Source of the DNA: Desulfosporosinus acidiphilus SJ4
Lineage (GTDB): Bacteria > Bacillota > Desulfitobacteriia > Desulfitobacteriales > Desulfitobacteriaceae
NCBI RefSeq assembly: GCF_000255115.2
Contig: NC_018068.1
Span: 1,116,001-1,180,000 of the forward strand
DNA: 64,000 nucleotides
Direction: 5' to 3'
In this document: in pieces, positions 34,205-43,159 of the stretch
How positions within the stretch are numbered: the first letter of the stretch is position 1
Layout: each line of letters begins with the position of its first letter
Translations under genes and position numbers: made by a program
The notes under the pieces: model-generated
Told to the model about the DNA's origin: nothing
Database searches by the model: none
The model's input: only the letters and a program-made list of their open reading frames with translations

Positions 34205-35341
34205 ATGAAAGACTTAAAATTAGCCGGGGGTAAGTCTCCAAAAAGTATGATTGAAATTGGCGAAGCAACTATAGGGGGGAAAGAAATCATCCTTATTGGC
34301 GGGCCGTGTGCTGTAGAGTCAAGTATCCAAATGCGAAAGGCTGCTGCCTCGGTAAAACGTTCAGGAGGTAAAATTTTGCGCGGAGGAGTATTTAAGCCAC
34401 GCACATCTCCCTATAGTTTTCAAGGGTTGGGGCTTGAAGGGGTTAACTATTTGGCAGAGGCTGCAAGAGAAGAAGGGCTTCTGTGTGTTACCGAAGTGAT
34501 TGATGCCAAGAGTTTGGATTTAGTCGTCGATAGAGTTGATTTGCTGCAAATAGGAGCCCGCAACATGCAAAATTTTGAACTGCTCAAGTTAGCAGGAAAG
34601 GTGAATAAACCGGTTATTCTCAAACGTGGGTTGTCAGCGACAATCGAAGAGTGGTTGTTAGCCGCGGAATATATTATGGCGGCGGGGAATCCTCAAGTTA
34701 TTTTGTGTGAGCGGGGAATCCGGACGTTTGAACCCAGTACTCGAAATACGTTAGATTTGAGTGCAGTAGGAGTTGCTAAAGAACTGTCTCATCTGCCGGT
34801 CATTGTCGATCCAAGTCATGCAGCAGGAAGACGTGATCTAATCTCTTCTCTGTCTAAGGCGGCCGTGGCTGCCGGGGCTGATGGTTTACTCATCGAAATG
34901 CATCCCAATCCTGAGGAAGCCTTGAGTGACGGACCTCAGTCTCTGACACCGGAACAAATGATGACTGTAGCTCAAGAATTGGAGCAAGTCGCTCAATCAG
35001 TGGGGAGAATCTTTGTAAGAGGAAAAACAGAGGAAACTTTGGAAGCTTTGCGCTCAGAAATTGATCAAATTGATCATACAATTGTGAAGCGTTTGTCTGA
35101 TCGTATGGAAATTGCCAAAAAAATTGGCAATAAAAAGCGATTAGATCGAGTCAAGGACACGGCCAGAGAAAGAGACATTTTGCAACGTTTAGTTCCTTTG
35201 GCAGAAGAGTTGCAGCTCTCGCCCGAGTTCGTAAAAAGGATATATTCCTGTGTGTTTGAGTTTTCCGTACAATCGCAAATTAAGAGTAAACTAATGGAGG
35301 AAAATGAGCTGGAATCCTACTGCCCAATCGGAGGTAAGTAA
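34205..35341 (+). CDS. aroF: bifunctional DAHP synthase / chorismate mutase
   Basis: Residues 1-270 are a type I-beta DAHP synthase, joining phosphoenolpyruvate and erythrose 4-phosphate: GGPCAVES near residue 32, KPRTSPYSFQGLG near 61, and VDPSHAAGRRD near 200. Residues 280-375 are an AroQ chorismate mutase (LEALRSEIDQIDHTIVKRL, then KKIGNKKR). The mutase domain often confers feedback control on the synthase. AAGGGGG lies 9 nt before the ATG. A Phe-type T-box and a shortened second T-box lie upstream. It ends at a hairpin at 35340-35372. Confidence 0.93.
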   Translation: MKDLKLAGGKSPKSMIEIGEATIGGKEIILIGGPCAVESSIQMRKAAASVKRSGGKILRGGVFKPRTSPYSFQGLGLEGVNYLAEAAREEGLLCVTEVIDAKSLDLVVDRVDLLQIGARNMQNFELLKLAGKVNKPVILKRGLSATIEEWLLAAEYIMAAGNPQVILCERGIRTFEPSTRNTLDLSAVGVAKELSHLPVIVDPSHAAGRRDLISSLSKAAVAAGADGLLIEMHPNPEEALSDGPQSLTPEQMMTVAQELEQVAQSVGRIFVRGKTEETLEALRSEIDQIDHTIVKRLSDRMEIAKKIGNKKRLDRVKDTARERDILQRLVPLAEELQLSPEFVKRIYSCVFEFSVQSQIKSKLMEENELESYCPIGGK

Positions 35342-35375
35342 ACTTCTTACCCCTTGTGCCGGTGAGAAGTTTCTT
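35340..35375 (+). terminator. terminator of aroF
   Basis: AAACTTCT pairs with AGAAGTTT around a 16-nt loop, followed by CTTTTC. Confidence 0.65.
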
Positions 35376-35468
35376 TTCTGCGTATTATTATTTGATTTTA
35401 TGCCCTTTTTAAGGGTATTCTTTAAGTAAAGTTTATTGAATTATTTTAATGAGAAAGGAGGGATAAGG

Positions 35469-36002
35469 TTGTTAGATTTATTATATAAGCGGCGAAGCAT
35501 TAGAAAATATACAGCAACGAAGATTAATCCGGGAACAGTTCAAATCCTACTAAAGGCGGCTTTGCTAAGCCCGTCGTCCCATGGGTTAAAGCCTTGCCGG
35601 TTTTTAGTTGTGGACGACCCTGAGATATTATCACTTTTATCGTCTTCCAAAAAGGGGGCCGGGCATTTAAAGAGTGCAGCATTGGCCATGGTGATCTTGG
35701 CTGATCCTGGGGTAAGTGATGTCTGGGTGGAAGATGCTTCTATTGCCGGCACAATTCTTCATCTAACTGCAGAATCTTTGGGGTTAGGATCATGTTGGAT
35801 CCAAATTAGGAATCGGCAGCATACGGAAAATGAGACAGCAGAGGAATATGTGAGGAAGATATTAGCAATTCCTGAGACATTGAACGTTGCGTCGATTATG
35901 GCTCTTGGATATCCGGCGGAGTCCAAATCTCCATATTCGGAGAAAGATCTCGATTTTGCTAAGGTCGACATCAATAAGTACGGAACAAAGTTTAATGGTT
36001 AA
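35469..36002 (+). CDS. nitroreductase-family protein
   Basis: A 177-residue FMN-dependent oxidoreductase of the nitroreductase family. It opens with LLYKRRSIRKYTATKI (FMN phosphate contacts). LLSPSSHGLKPCRFLVV is near residue 30, and AESLGLGSCWIQIRNRQHT near 100. Start TTG 35469 has AAAGGAGGG 6 nt upstream; an earlier in-frame TTG has none. The natural substrate is unknown. Followed by a HIT gene 56 bp later. Confidence 0.88.
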   Translation: MLDLLYKRRSIRKYTATKINPGTVQILLKAALLSPSSHGLKPCRFLVVDDPEILSLLSSSKKGAGHLKSAALAMVILADPGVSDVWVEDASIAGTILHLTAESLGLGSCWIQIRNRQHTENETAEEYVRKILAIPETLNVASIMALGYPAESKSPYSEKDLDFAKVDINKYGTKFNG

Positions 36003-36058
36003 ATCTGTAATCATCAAAGCCAACAAGGCCCGACCAATATAAAGAAAGGAAGAAGGTT

Positions 36059-36403
36059 ATGGGGGATTGCGTATTCTGTGGACTGCCTCAGGAAGCCACA
36101 TTTGCTGAAAACGATCTCTTTCGAGCTATTTACGATCGGAATCCGGTGAGTAAAGGTCATGCTTTAATTATTTCAAAGCGCCATGTGACTAATATCTTTG
36201 AAGCTAAGCCGGAGGAAATGGCAGCCATAGGGGAACTATTAAAGCAGGTAAAGGGTATGCTTGATGAGGAATATCATCCAGATGGTTACAACGTAGTTGC
36301 GAATGTAGGGACTGTAGCTGGTCAGACGGTTTTTCATCTGCATCTTCATGTCATTCCTCGTTATCAAGGGGATAAAGATATTCTGAAATGGGATGTTCAG
36401 TAA
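36059..36403 (+). CDS. HIT-family nucleotide hydrolase
   Basis: A 114-residue histidine-triad protein. It has CVFCGLPQE at the N-terminus (zinc-type Cys pair), GHALIISKRHVTNIFE near residue 33 and the catalytic triad HLHLHVIPRY near residue 93. It probably hydrolyses nucleoside phosphoramidates or dinucleoside polyphosphates. GAAAGGAAGAAGG precedes the ATG. It ends at a strong terminator. Confidence 0.92.
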   Translation: MGDCVFCGLPQEATFAENDLFRAIYDRNPVSKGHALIISKRHVTNIFEAKPEEMAAIGELLKQVKGMLDEEYHPDGYNVVANVGTVAGQTVFHLHLHVIPRYQGDKDILKWDVQ

Positions 36404-36427
36404 ACTATTTCATGCGGGCAAATAAAG

Positions 36428-36466
36428 AAAGGCAAACTTCACAATTTTATGGAAGTTTGCCTTTTT
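36428..36466 (+). terminator. rho-independent terminator
   Basis: AAAGGCAAACTTC pairs with GAAGTTTGCCTTT around 11 nt, followed by TTG. Confidence 0.85.
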
Positions 36467-36522
36467 GTGCTATCTGCCTCCTGTGTCGCCTAAAACGGCA
36501 CCACGAATGATGAAAATAGATG

Positions 36523-36597
36523 GTCTCATACTCCTACAGTGGGATTGACCAAGAGTCTCTGAATCAAACAAGTGTGATACACCCCACTGGAGACTAT
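36523..36597. repeat. imperfect inverted repeat in the intergenic region
   Basis: GTCTC...CAGTGGG on the left pairs with CCCACTG-GAGAC on the right, with a 9-nt bulge on the left arm and a loop of about 38 nt. No T-run follows. Possible structured RNA; nothing else is seen in 36467-36785. Confidence 0.4.
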
Positions 36598-36785
36598 CGG
36601 GATGGCGGGAGGGATTGCCATTTCTATATAATGAAGTTTGCAAATCTTATTGCGGAACTGTTGATTCGGATCTTTACATAAGAAAACTTTTTTATGGTTT
36701 TTATAAAATTTTTATAATTGCTTAAAGGAGAATTTAGAGCCACCCATTATAATGACCACTGTAGTTATTAAACAAGGAGGTCATT

Positions 36786-37478
36786 ATGATGAGTGGAGTT
36801 AAACTTTTGTATGATGTAATCAATACTATGAAAGATAAGGAGGTCATTAGCGGGACATTAAAAGTCGAAGGGACAAAAGATCAATCAAAAATTATCGGTT
36901 TCCAAAATGAGTTTGTAAAAAACTTAACTAGCGGAGAGACTAAAGTGAAAATTAGCTCGGAACTGGATTATGACGGCAAGAAGATTAAACATGAAAGCCA
37001 AACTGAGTTTACTCTCCCGGGTTGCCGTAGGCATATGCATCACGGCTTTATGAAACATCATCACCATTTTTATCACCATGGCGAATGTGGTATTGAAGGT
37101 CATGAGAATCTGAGAAACATAGGGATTCGCGGAAAGTTAGCAAAGTTAGCCTTTGTTCTCAATGTTATTAATCAAATCAAGATGGAAGAACAAGAAGATC
37201 AATCGGTTAAACTTTCTCTAAATCTGAAGGAAATACCTGAAGAAATGAAAAAGGCCATCCAAGAAAAAATGAGTCAGCGAAGAATGCCTGAGCATCAGCA
37301 ACATCATTTTTTGCTGAAAGAATTTTTTACGATGCAAGAGCCCAATATTCAGTGTAATCTTTGGGTCAGCAAGACCAAAGAAATAGAAAGAATCTTGTTG
37401 ACTGCGGAAGGAAAACAAAATCAGGAAGCGGATGAAATTCATAAGTTACAGCTTACAGCAGAATTGCAGCTGTCTTGA
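36786..37478 (+). CDS. His-rich protein upstream of a two-component system
   Basis: A 230-residue soluble protein I do not recognise. The middle has a His cluster at about residues 81-108 (MHHGFMKHHHHFYHH and a following CG...EGHE). The remainder is predicted helix/strand and strongly charged. Metal binding is likely from the composition alone. AGGAGGT lies 5 nt before ATG 36786 (8 nt before the next codon, also ATG). It is followed by a hairpin and then by a histidine kinase whose N-terminus is also His-rich, which suggests a shared signal such as metal ions. Confidence 0.7.
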   Translation: MMSGVKLLYDVINTMKDKEVISGTLKVEGTKDQSKIIGFQNEFVKNLTSGETKVKISSELDYDGKKIKHESQTEFTLPGCRRHMHHGFMKHHHHFYHHGECGIEGHENLRNIGIRGKLAKLAFVLNVINQIKMEEQEDQSVKLSLNLKEIPEEMKKAIQEKMSQRRMPEHQQHHFLLKEFFTMQEPNIQCNLWVSKTKEIERILLTAEGKQNQEADEIHKLQLTAELQLS

Positions 37479-37505
37479 CGGATAATCGATTCGCAAATTA
37501 AGTTT

Positions 37506-37540
37506 AAGGGCACAGAACAATCGAATTGTTTTGCGCCCTT
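37506..37540 (+). terminator. hairpin between the His-rich gene and the kinase
   Basis: AAGGGC...AACAAT / ATTGTT...GCCCTT. It could attenuate the kinase transcript. An upstream in-frame TTG of the kinase frame lies inside it and is not used as start. Confidence 0.6.
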
Positions 37541-37593
37541 ATTCTCAGTATAATGAACACAAATCTTCTGCAGTTAAGGAAAAGGTTAAGAAA

Positions 37594-38841
37594 ATGGTGA
37601 TCAAATTGCTTAAGAGCTTATTTAAACGCCTATATATAAAGATTGAACACCATAAGAGAGTTCATATCAGAAAACATCAGGAATTTCGCCGGCGACATCG
37701 GGAATTCCATAAGCAGCAGCACCAACTTTACCGACAATCGGAGTTTTGGGTAAAACACAGACAATTTAAACGAGATCATAGGTCACTGCGCTTTCTTCGC
37801 CCCATGAGCATTATCTTCAATTTAATCATTCTCGGTCTGCTCTTCAAGTGGGTAGGAATTCGCTCAATCAGCATATTCTTTGCAATATTTATTATAATTA
37901 AGGAAATTTTGCAATTTATTTTTTTGTGGAGATTAGAAAAGAGAATATTTAAGCCTATTCTTAAACTTCAAAACGGAGTAGAAGAAATCGCTCAAGGAAA
38001 TTATTATGTTCAAATCGAAAGTGATGAGAGTTGTGATCTCGGGTTTATCGGATTATTGGTGGATTCTTTTAATGAAATGGCTCTAAAATTACAAGTCGGT
38101 GAGAAGATGAAATTAGAGTATGAAGAAAATCGCAAGACTTTAATTGCTAATATTTCCCATGATCTTAAAACTCCTATATCGTCGGTTCAAGGCTATTTGG
38201 AGGCAATATTAGACGGAGTTGTCAGTTCCCCTGAGAAAGTTAACAAGTATCTTAAGACAATTTATCAAAATACTGTTTATATAGATAAGCTAATTGATGA
38301 TCTTTTCCTGTTTTCAAAGTTAGATATGCAAAAGTTGGAGTTTAAATTTGAAATTATTTGTATACGAGCTTTTATGGAAGATCTTATGGAGGAATTTAAA
38401 TTCGAATTGGAGGAACGAAATATCAAATTTGATTATCACAATAAAATGGCAGGTGACTGCGAACTTTTTATCGACAGAAAACGGATAAATCAAGCCTTTA
38501 AAAACATTATTGGAAATGCCGTCAAATACGGTGTAGATAAGGAATTAATGATTAACATTACCCTTAAGCGAAAGGATAATGTTATTGTTATTGATGTTGA
38601 GGACAATGGACCGGGAATTCCAGCAGATAAACTTCCCTATATATTTAACAGGTTTTATAGGATAGACAGCGAACGTACAAAAGACTTAATGAGTACCGGA
38701 CTTGGCCTCGCGATTGCAAAGGAACTCGTTCAAGCCCATGGGGGTACTCTGTCAGTTTCCAGCATTGAGCAGGAAGGTACATGTTTTTCGATAAAACTTC
38801 CGATTATGGAGAACAATCGGAATGAAAGAGGCCTTGAATGA
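37594..38841 (+). CDS. sensor histidine kinase
   Basis: A kinase of about 415 residues. The first 60 residues are cytoplasmic and unusually rich in His, Arg and Lys (HHKRVHIRKHQEFRRRHREF and onward). Two membrane segments follow (about 72-90 and 93-112) with almost no outer loop. Then come a HAMP-like segment and the H-box NISHDLKTPISS near residue 190. N-box NAVKYG, G1 DNGPGIP and G2 TGLGLAIAKEL make the ATPase. The sensor input must lie in the membrane or cytoplasm. It overlaps the response regulator by 4 bp. Confidence 0.9.
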   Translation: MVIKLLKSLFKRLYIKIEHHKRVHIRKHQEFRRRHREFHKQQHQLYRQSEFWVKHRQFKRDHRSLRFLRPMSIIFNLIILGLLFKWVGIRSISIFFAIFIIIKEILQFIFLWRLEKRIFKPILKLQNGVEEIAQGNYYVQIESDESCDLGFIGLLVDSFNEMALKLQVGEKMKLEYEENRKTLIANISHDLKTPISSVQGYLEAILDGVVSSPEKVNKYLKTIYQNTVYIDKLIDDLFLFSKLDMQKLEFKFEIICIRAFMEDLMEEFKFELEERNIKFDYHNKMAGDCELFIDRKRINQAFKNIIGNAVKYGVDKELMINITLKRKDNVIVIDVEDNGPGIPADKLPYIFNRFYRIDSERTKDLMSTGLGLAIAKELVQAHGGTLSVSSIEQEGTCFSIKLPIMENNRNERGLE

Positions 38842-39524
38842 AGCGGATTTTAATTATTGAAGATGATTTGAATATTGCTGAATTAGAGCGGGACTATCTC
38901 TGCTTAAACGGGTATGATACAGAAATTGTCCAAGATGGGATTCAAGGCTTAAAAAAAGCCTTAACCGGTCGTTACGACGTAATTATCGTTGACCTAATGC
39001 TGCCTGGCAAAGATGGATACCAAATCACGAAAGAAATACGTGAAAAATTTGAAATTCCAGTCATTATCGTTTCTGCCAAAAATGAAGACATCGATAAGAT
39101 TAGGGGGTTGGGGTTTGGAGCCGATGATTACTTGACAAAACCTTTTAGTCCCGCCGAGCTGACTGCAAGGGTTAAATCACATATCACCAGGTATGAACGA
39201 CTCAAAGGCAGAGCCGTTGCTCTTGAAGTGATCAACCATCGGGGATTGGAAATTAATACAGCATCTCGTAAAGTTTTTGTCAATGGCAAGGAGGTTCTAT
39301 TGACAACCACTGAATATGAGCTTCTAGTTTTCTTTGCCACAAATCCTAATATTGTTTTCAGCAAAGAACATCTTCTTGCTACGATCTGGGGAGATGAGTA
39401 CTTCGGAGATACCGCAACAGTTTCTGTCCATGTTCAGAAGATCAGAAAAAAGATTGAAAGAGATCCATCGAATCCGGAATATATAGAAACATTGTGGGGT
39501 GCGGGTTATCGGTTTAATGCCTAG
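38838..39524 (+). CDS. OmpR/PhoB-family response regulator
   Basis: A 228-residue regulator. The receiver domain has the acidic pair in IIEDDLN, the phosphorylated Asp near residue 51 in VDLMLPGKDG, and Lys in YLTKPFSP. A winged-helix DNA-binding domain starts at about residue 130, with VSVHVQKIRKKIERDP and ETLWGAGYRF at its end. ATGA overlap with the kinase gene shows they form one pair. Confidence 0.95.
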   Translation: MKRILIIEDDLNIAELERDYLCLNGYDTEIVQDGIQGLKKALTGRYDVIIVDLMLPGKDGYQITKEIREKFEIPVIIVSAKNEDIDKIRGLGFGADDYLTKPFSPAELTARVKSHITRYERLKGRAVALEVINHRGLEINTASRKVFVNGKEVLLTTTEYELLVFFATNPNIVFSKEHLLATIWGDEYFGDTATVSVHVQKIRKKIERDPSNPEYIETLWGAGYRFNA

Positions 39525-39583
39525 GTCTTAGGGAATTGTTATAGATCAGAGGGTATTCCTTGGGGTAAAATTATAAAATATAC

Positions 39584-39612
39584 TTGACAATTATATGAAG
39601 AAGTGTCAATAT
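39584..39612 (+). promoter_or_regulatory. likely promoter of leuA
   Basis: TTGACA at 39584, then CAATAT 17 bp later as a weak -10. The -35 is mirrored by TGTCAA downstream. It lies just before the leader that holds the Leu T-box. Confidence 0.55.
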
Positions 39613-39639
39613 AGTTAAAAATGCTAAAATGACGATGAG

Positions 39640-39926
39640 AGGAACTATTACAATTCAGATTCCGTGTTAGAGAGCTGGCGGTTGGTGCAAGGCAGTCATG
39701 GGATAGAATTAGAACTCTTCCTCGAGTAGCCGACCGAAATTCAATTTATTAAAGTAGGCTCGGACGGATCTTCCACCGTTAAAAGGAAGAGGATATCGGA
39801 TCATTGTGTTGAACCATCAACATCTAAGAGATCCCGTATCTGGCCGAGAAGACAACTTTAGTTGTCAATTTGAGTGGTACCGCGAATTAACCCTTCGTCT
39901 CAAGCAGAGACGAAGGGTTTGATTAT
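39640..39926 (+). promoter_or_regulatory. leuA leader: T-box riboswitch (tRNA-Leu type)
   Basis: Stem I with AGAGAGCTGGC and GGTTGGTGCAAGGCAG. The specifier is read as CUC at 39715-39717 after GAA, Leu. AAAGTAGGCTCGGACGG follows. The T-box sequence TGAGTGGTACCGCG lies at 39871-39884, and terminator AACCCTTCGTCTC / GAGACGAAGGGTT at 39889-39920. Uncharged tRNA-Leu would turn on leuA, which fits the product. Confidence 0.92.
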
Positions 39927-39944
39927 TTTAAGGAGGTTTCTATC

Positions 39945-41468
39945 ATGGAAAAGTTATATGTTTTTGATACAACGCTTCGCGATGGAGAGCAATCTCTAGG
40001 GATAACTCTTAATGTTAAGGAAAAACTGGAAATTGGCCATCAGTTGGTCAAGCTCGGTGTTGATATTATCGAAGCTGGTTTTCCGGCTTCCTCGCCAGGG
40101 GATTTCGAATCTGTTCAAACCATGGCTAAGGAGATAAAAGGTGTTACTATTTGCGGTTTAACACGCGCAGTAGCAAATGATATTGATCTATGTGCTGATG
40201 CCTTACGCAAAGCAGAATATCCGAGAATTCATACCGGAATTGGAGTATCACCAATTCATATGGCCAAAAAGCTTAACTTAACTCCTGATAGACTTATCGA
40301 GCAGGCGGTTTTTGCAGTAAAGTATGCGAAGAAGTATGTCAGTGATGTCGAATTTTATGCGGAAGATGCTTTTCGTGGAGAACCGAAATTTCTAGCAAAA
40401 GTTATTGAAGCAGTTATTTCGGCAGGGGCCACGGTCGTGAATTTGCCGGATACAGTAGGATATGCAAGTCCCTGGGAATACGGTGATCTTATTAGTTTTA
40501 TCATCAAAAACGTCAAGAATATTGATCAAGCAATTGTCAGTGTCCATTGCCATAATGATTTGGGGATGGCCACGGCGAATTCTCTTGCTGGAATTAAAGC
40601 GGGTGCCCGCCAAGTGGAAGGAACGATTAATGGAATTGGCGAGAGGGCAGGAAATACATCTCTTGAAGAAGTCATTATGGCTATCTTTACCCGGCGCGAC
40701 GGATACGGAGTTGAAAGCAGCATAAATCATCGTGAAATTTCAGCGACAAGCCGACTGGTTTCTCGCATTACCGGAGTTACTATTCCGGATCATAAAGCAA
40801 TTGTAGGGGCTAACGCATTTAATCATGCTTCAGGGATACATCAAGACGGAGTCTTGAAAGATAGGGAGACTTACGAGATTATCCAACCGGAGACCATCGG
40901 TGTTCCCAAGAATAATATTAATCTTACTGCCCGCTCAGGAAGACATGCTTTGCAATTTCGTCTTGAGGAATTGGGATATAAGATTGAAGGGACCCATTTG
41001 GATGACGTTTATCAGAGGTTCTTACTTTTGGCAGATCAGAAAAAAGAGGTCTTTGATCAGGATCTCTATGTTTTGATGGGTGATTCAGATGACACGGGGA
41101 ACAGCATAGTATTCCAAAGTATGTCTATTGCCACCTCTGGAGTCGGAATGGCTACAGCTACAGTAACCTTGGAATTCGAAGGAAAAACAATAACTGATGC
41201 TGCCTGCGGCAATGGTCCGGTAAATGCGCTGTTTAATACCATCGACAGAATAACAGGCAATAAAGCAACTTTAGAACACTATACTCTCAATTCCGTAACG
41301 CGAAGCAGTGAGGCGCTTGGAGAGGCTACTGTTAAGATGCGTTACGAGGATGGTCAGTTAGTGGTCGGCAAAGGATATTCTACAGATGTGATAGAAGCCA
41401 GTGCCAAAGCTTATATTAATGCTCTGACTAAGAAAACCCCTAAAGCCGAGTCTACCATAGCGATCTAG
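39945..41468 (+). CDS. leuA: 2-isopropylmalate synthase
   Basis: It condenses acetyl-CoA with 2-oxoisovalerate, the first step of leucine synthesis. 507 residues, normal length. The catalytic barrel opens FDTTLRDGEQSLG, with the metal motif VHCHNDLGMATANSL near residue 200 and NGIGERAGN near 227. The C-terminal regulatory LeuA dimer domain is at about 390-500. AAGGAGG lies 8 nt before the ATG. The Leu T-box leader upstream supports leucine rather than a citramalate or homocitrate role. No other leu genes are in the window. Confidence 0.94.
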   Translation: MEKLYVFDTTLRDGEQSLGITLNVKEKLEIGHQLVKLGVDIIEAGFPASSPGDFESVQTMAKEIKGVTICGLTRAVANDIDLCADALRKAEYPRIHTGIGVSPIHMAKKLNLTPDRLIEQAVFAVKYAKKYVSDVEFYAEDAFRGEPKFLAKVIEAVISAGATVVNLPDTVGYASPWEYGDLISFIIKNVKNIDQAIVSVHCHNDLGMATANSLAGIKAGARQVEGTINGIGERAGNTSLEEVIMAIFTRRDGYGVESSINHREISATSRLVSRITGVTIPDHKAIVGANAFNHASGIHQDGVLKDRETYEIIQPETIGVPKNNINLTARSGRHALQFRLEELGYKIEGTHLDDVYQRFLLLADQKKEVFDQDLYVLMGDSDDTGNSIVFQSMSIATSGVGMATATVTLEFEGKTITDAACGNGPVNALFNTIDRITGNKATLEHYTLNSVTRSSEALGEATVKMRYEDGQLVVGKGYSTDVIEASAKAYINALTKKTPKAESTIAI

Positions 41469-41480
41469 ATCAGCGTAGAA

Positions 41481-41650
41481 AAGGGGTTGTGTAAAAACTT
41501 AACTTGGAAAACCCAAAGGGGGGGGGCAAATGGCCAAAGGCGTTATCATTCCACTACTATAGTGGAGTGACAACGCCTTTCTTTAGCGATTAGAGAAGCA
41601 AAAGTGGGAATGCAATGCGGAGGCCAACAAGTTTTGGTTACAGCCCTTTT
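41481..41650 (+). repeat. repeat C, copy 1 (MITE-like)
   Basis: The left end AAGGGGTTGTGTAAAAACTT and the reverse complement of the right end AAGGGCTGTAACCAAAACTT are similar, as terminal inverted repeats. Inside, AAAGGCGTTATCATTCCACT / AGTGGAGTGACAACGCCTTT forms a long stem that may also terminate leuA. The second copy is at 59031. Confidence 0.75.
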
Positions 41651-41767
41651 TTTAGTTAAAAGATATTTCCTTCCAATATTTCGCGCCAGAGGGAAGGAAA
41701 AATAGGGAGTTTCAGCGAAATGAAATGATATAATGAACTCGGGAAGCATGAAGGGAGATACTGCACC

Positions 41768-42730
41768 ATGGAACAACACTTTCTTGTCTTTAAAGAAGTG
41801 GCCGAAACCAAAAATATAACACTATCCTCCAAAAACCTTCATATGAGTCAACCAAGTATAAGTTTGCAGATTCAAAATTTGGAAAATCATTATGGTGCCC
41901 GCTTTTTTGACAGGACTAATAAAGGGGTCACCCTAACAAAAGAGGGTGAAATATTTTATAAACACGTTCGCAGTGTTTTGGGGATTCTGGCTAATGCCAA
42001 GGAACAAATATGCGCTTTGGCTAAAGATCAGCGGAGATTAATAACTCTCGGTGCTACTTTAACTATCGGAGAGTATATCCTCCCCAATATTTTAGCCTTT
42101 TTATTTAGAACCCACCCTGGGGTTGATTTTAAAGTTAAGATTGCCAATACCGGCTCGATTACGCAAGATGTTCTGGAGAAGAAAATTCATATAGGCCTAA
42201 TTGAAGGCCCTGTACCGCATCACAAAGATTTGAATGTGGAGAGTTTTTGGGAAGATGAGTTAGTAGTTGTCCTGCCATATTTTCATCCCTGGGCTACAAG
42301 AAAAAGCATTGCTCTCTCTGAACTCCCCTATGAGCGCTTAGTTGCCAGAGAGGTTGGGTCAGGGACACGTAAAGTCATGGAAAACGCTATTAAAGAGAGA
42401 GGGCTCGATCCCTCGCAATTAAATGTTACAATGGAGTTAGGAAGTACCCAGGCTATTAAACAAGTGGTTGCGGCAGGATTAGGCATAACGATCATTTCGT
42501 CATTGACTGTTCGGAAAGATTATGATCAAAAAATATTTAAAACCTTAAAAATCCAAGATGCCCCGGTTTATCGTCCTTTAAGTATTTTAACCAATGCTCA
42601 TTCTACTCAAACAAAAGATGAACGTCGTTTAACCGATTTACTTCATGATCGCGAGTTGCTTTCGGAAATATTAAGTAAAGATTATAATGAATTAGAAGAT
42701 CACAGCAACTTAAGTGTTAATGCCAAGTAA
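41768..42730 (+). CDS. LysR-family transcriptional regulator
   Basis: A 320-residue LysR protein. The helix-turn-helix is residues 1-60, with ITLSSKNLHMSQPSISLQIQ and FFDRTNKGVTLTKEGEIF. The substrate-binding domain follows from about 90 (LGATLTIGEYILPNILA). CysB/CbbR-like effector region GSGTRKVMENAI is near 200. The target is not clear: no divergent gene is adjacent, and leuA is upstream on the same strand beyond repeat C. Confidence 0.92.
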   Translation: MEQHFLVFKEVAETKNITLSSKNLHMSQPSISLQIQNLENHYGARFFDRTNKGVTLTKEGEIFYKHVRSVLGILANAKEQICALAKDQRRLITLGATLTIGEYILPNILAFLFRTHPGVDFKVKIANTGSITQDVLEKKIHIGLIEGPVPHHKDLNVESFWEDELVVVLPYFHPWATRKSIALSELPYERLVAREVGSGTRKVMENAIKERGLDPSQLNVTMELGSTQAIKQVVAAGLGITIISSLTVRKDYDQKIFKTLKIQDAPVYRPLSILTNAHSTQTKDERRLTDLLHDRELLSEILSKDYNELEDHSNLSVNAK

Positions 42731-42833
42731 ATGAATCCTGTTGCTTTAGGTTATCTATGACAAGAGAATCGTTTTAGTATAAGGAAACAATAATGCCTAA
42801 TTTGAAATAGGATAATATCTATATACCAGGGAC

Positions 42834-42925
42834 TGTTGCAAAATGCATAAGCTCCCCCAATTAAACAAAATCCTGCATAAATTGTGGTTTAATCATCCAC
42901 TTATATGCAGGGTTTTATTTATTAA
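42834..42925 (+). terminator. terminator after the LysR gene, with transposon-end-like flank
   Basis: CCTGCATA pairs with TATGCAGG around a long loop and is followed by GTTTTATTT. Just upstream GGGACTGTTGCAAAATGC at about 42832 looks like an insertion-sequence end, and its complement resembles the right end of repeat C. Confidence 0.6.
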
Positions 42926-42966
42926 AACGTGTAAATACTCATTATGCAAAGGATCCATTATATTGA

Positions 42967-43139
42967 TCCAATCGTGAGACTTCCACTTCTTGTAAGTGGG
43001 AGTGGTCCCGGTTCTTTACTTCGGTGGGGGAAGAGTCCATTCTTCAGCGCGATAGCATTAGCTATTCCCTAGGCAGCGGTCCACAGGACACTTTCGTCAC
43101 CGAAGCACCGATGTTCAGGTTTAGTTGAACGAGTTCACT
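42967..43139 (+). repeat. dispersed repeat A, copy 5
   Basis: A near-full copy from TCCAATCGTGAGACTTCCAC to GTTCACT, with a short deletion in the middle (TAGCTATTCCCTAGGCAGCGG). The right end lies 20 bp beyond the stop of the minus-strand CoA-transferase gene. Confidence 0.85.
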
Positions 43140-43159
43140 CAGTTTATTTCCTTTTTTGG

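Noticed and set aside
37531-37593. N-terminal extension of the histidine kinase from TTG 37531
   Set aside because: Start lies in the right arm of a terminator-like hairpin and lacks a ribosome site; ATG 37594 is better.
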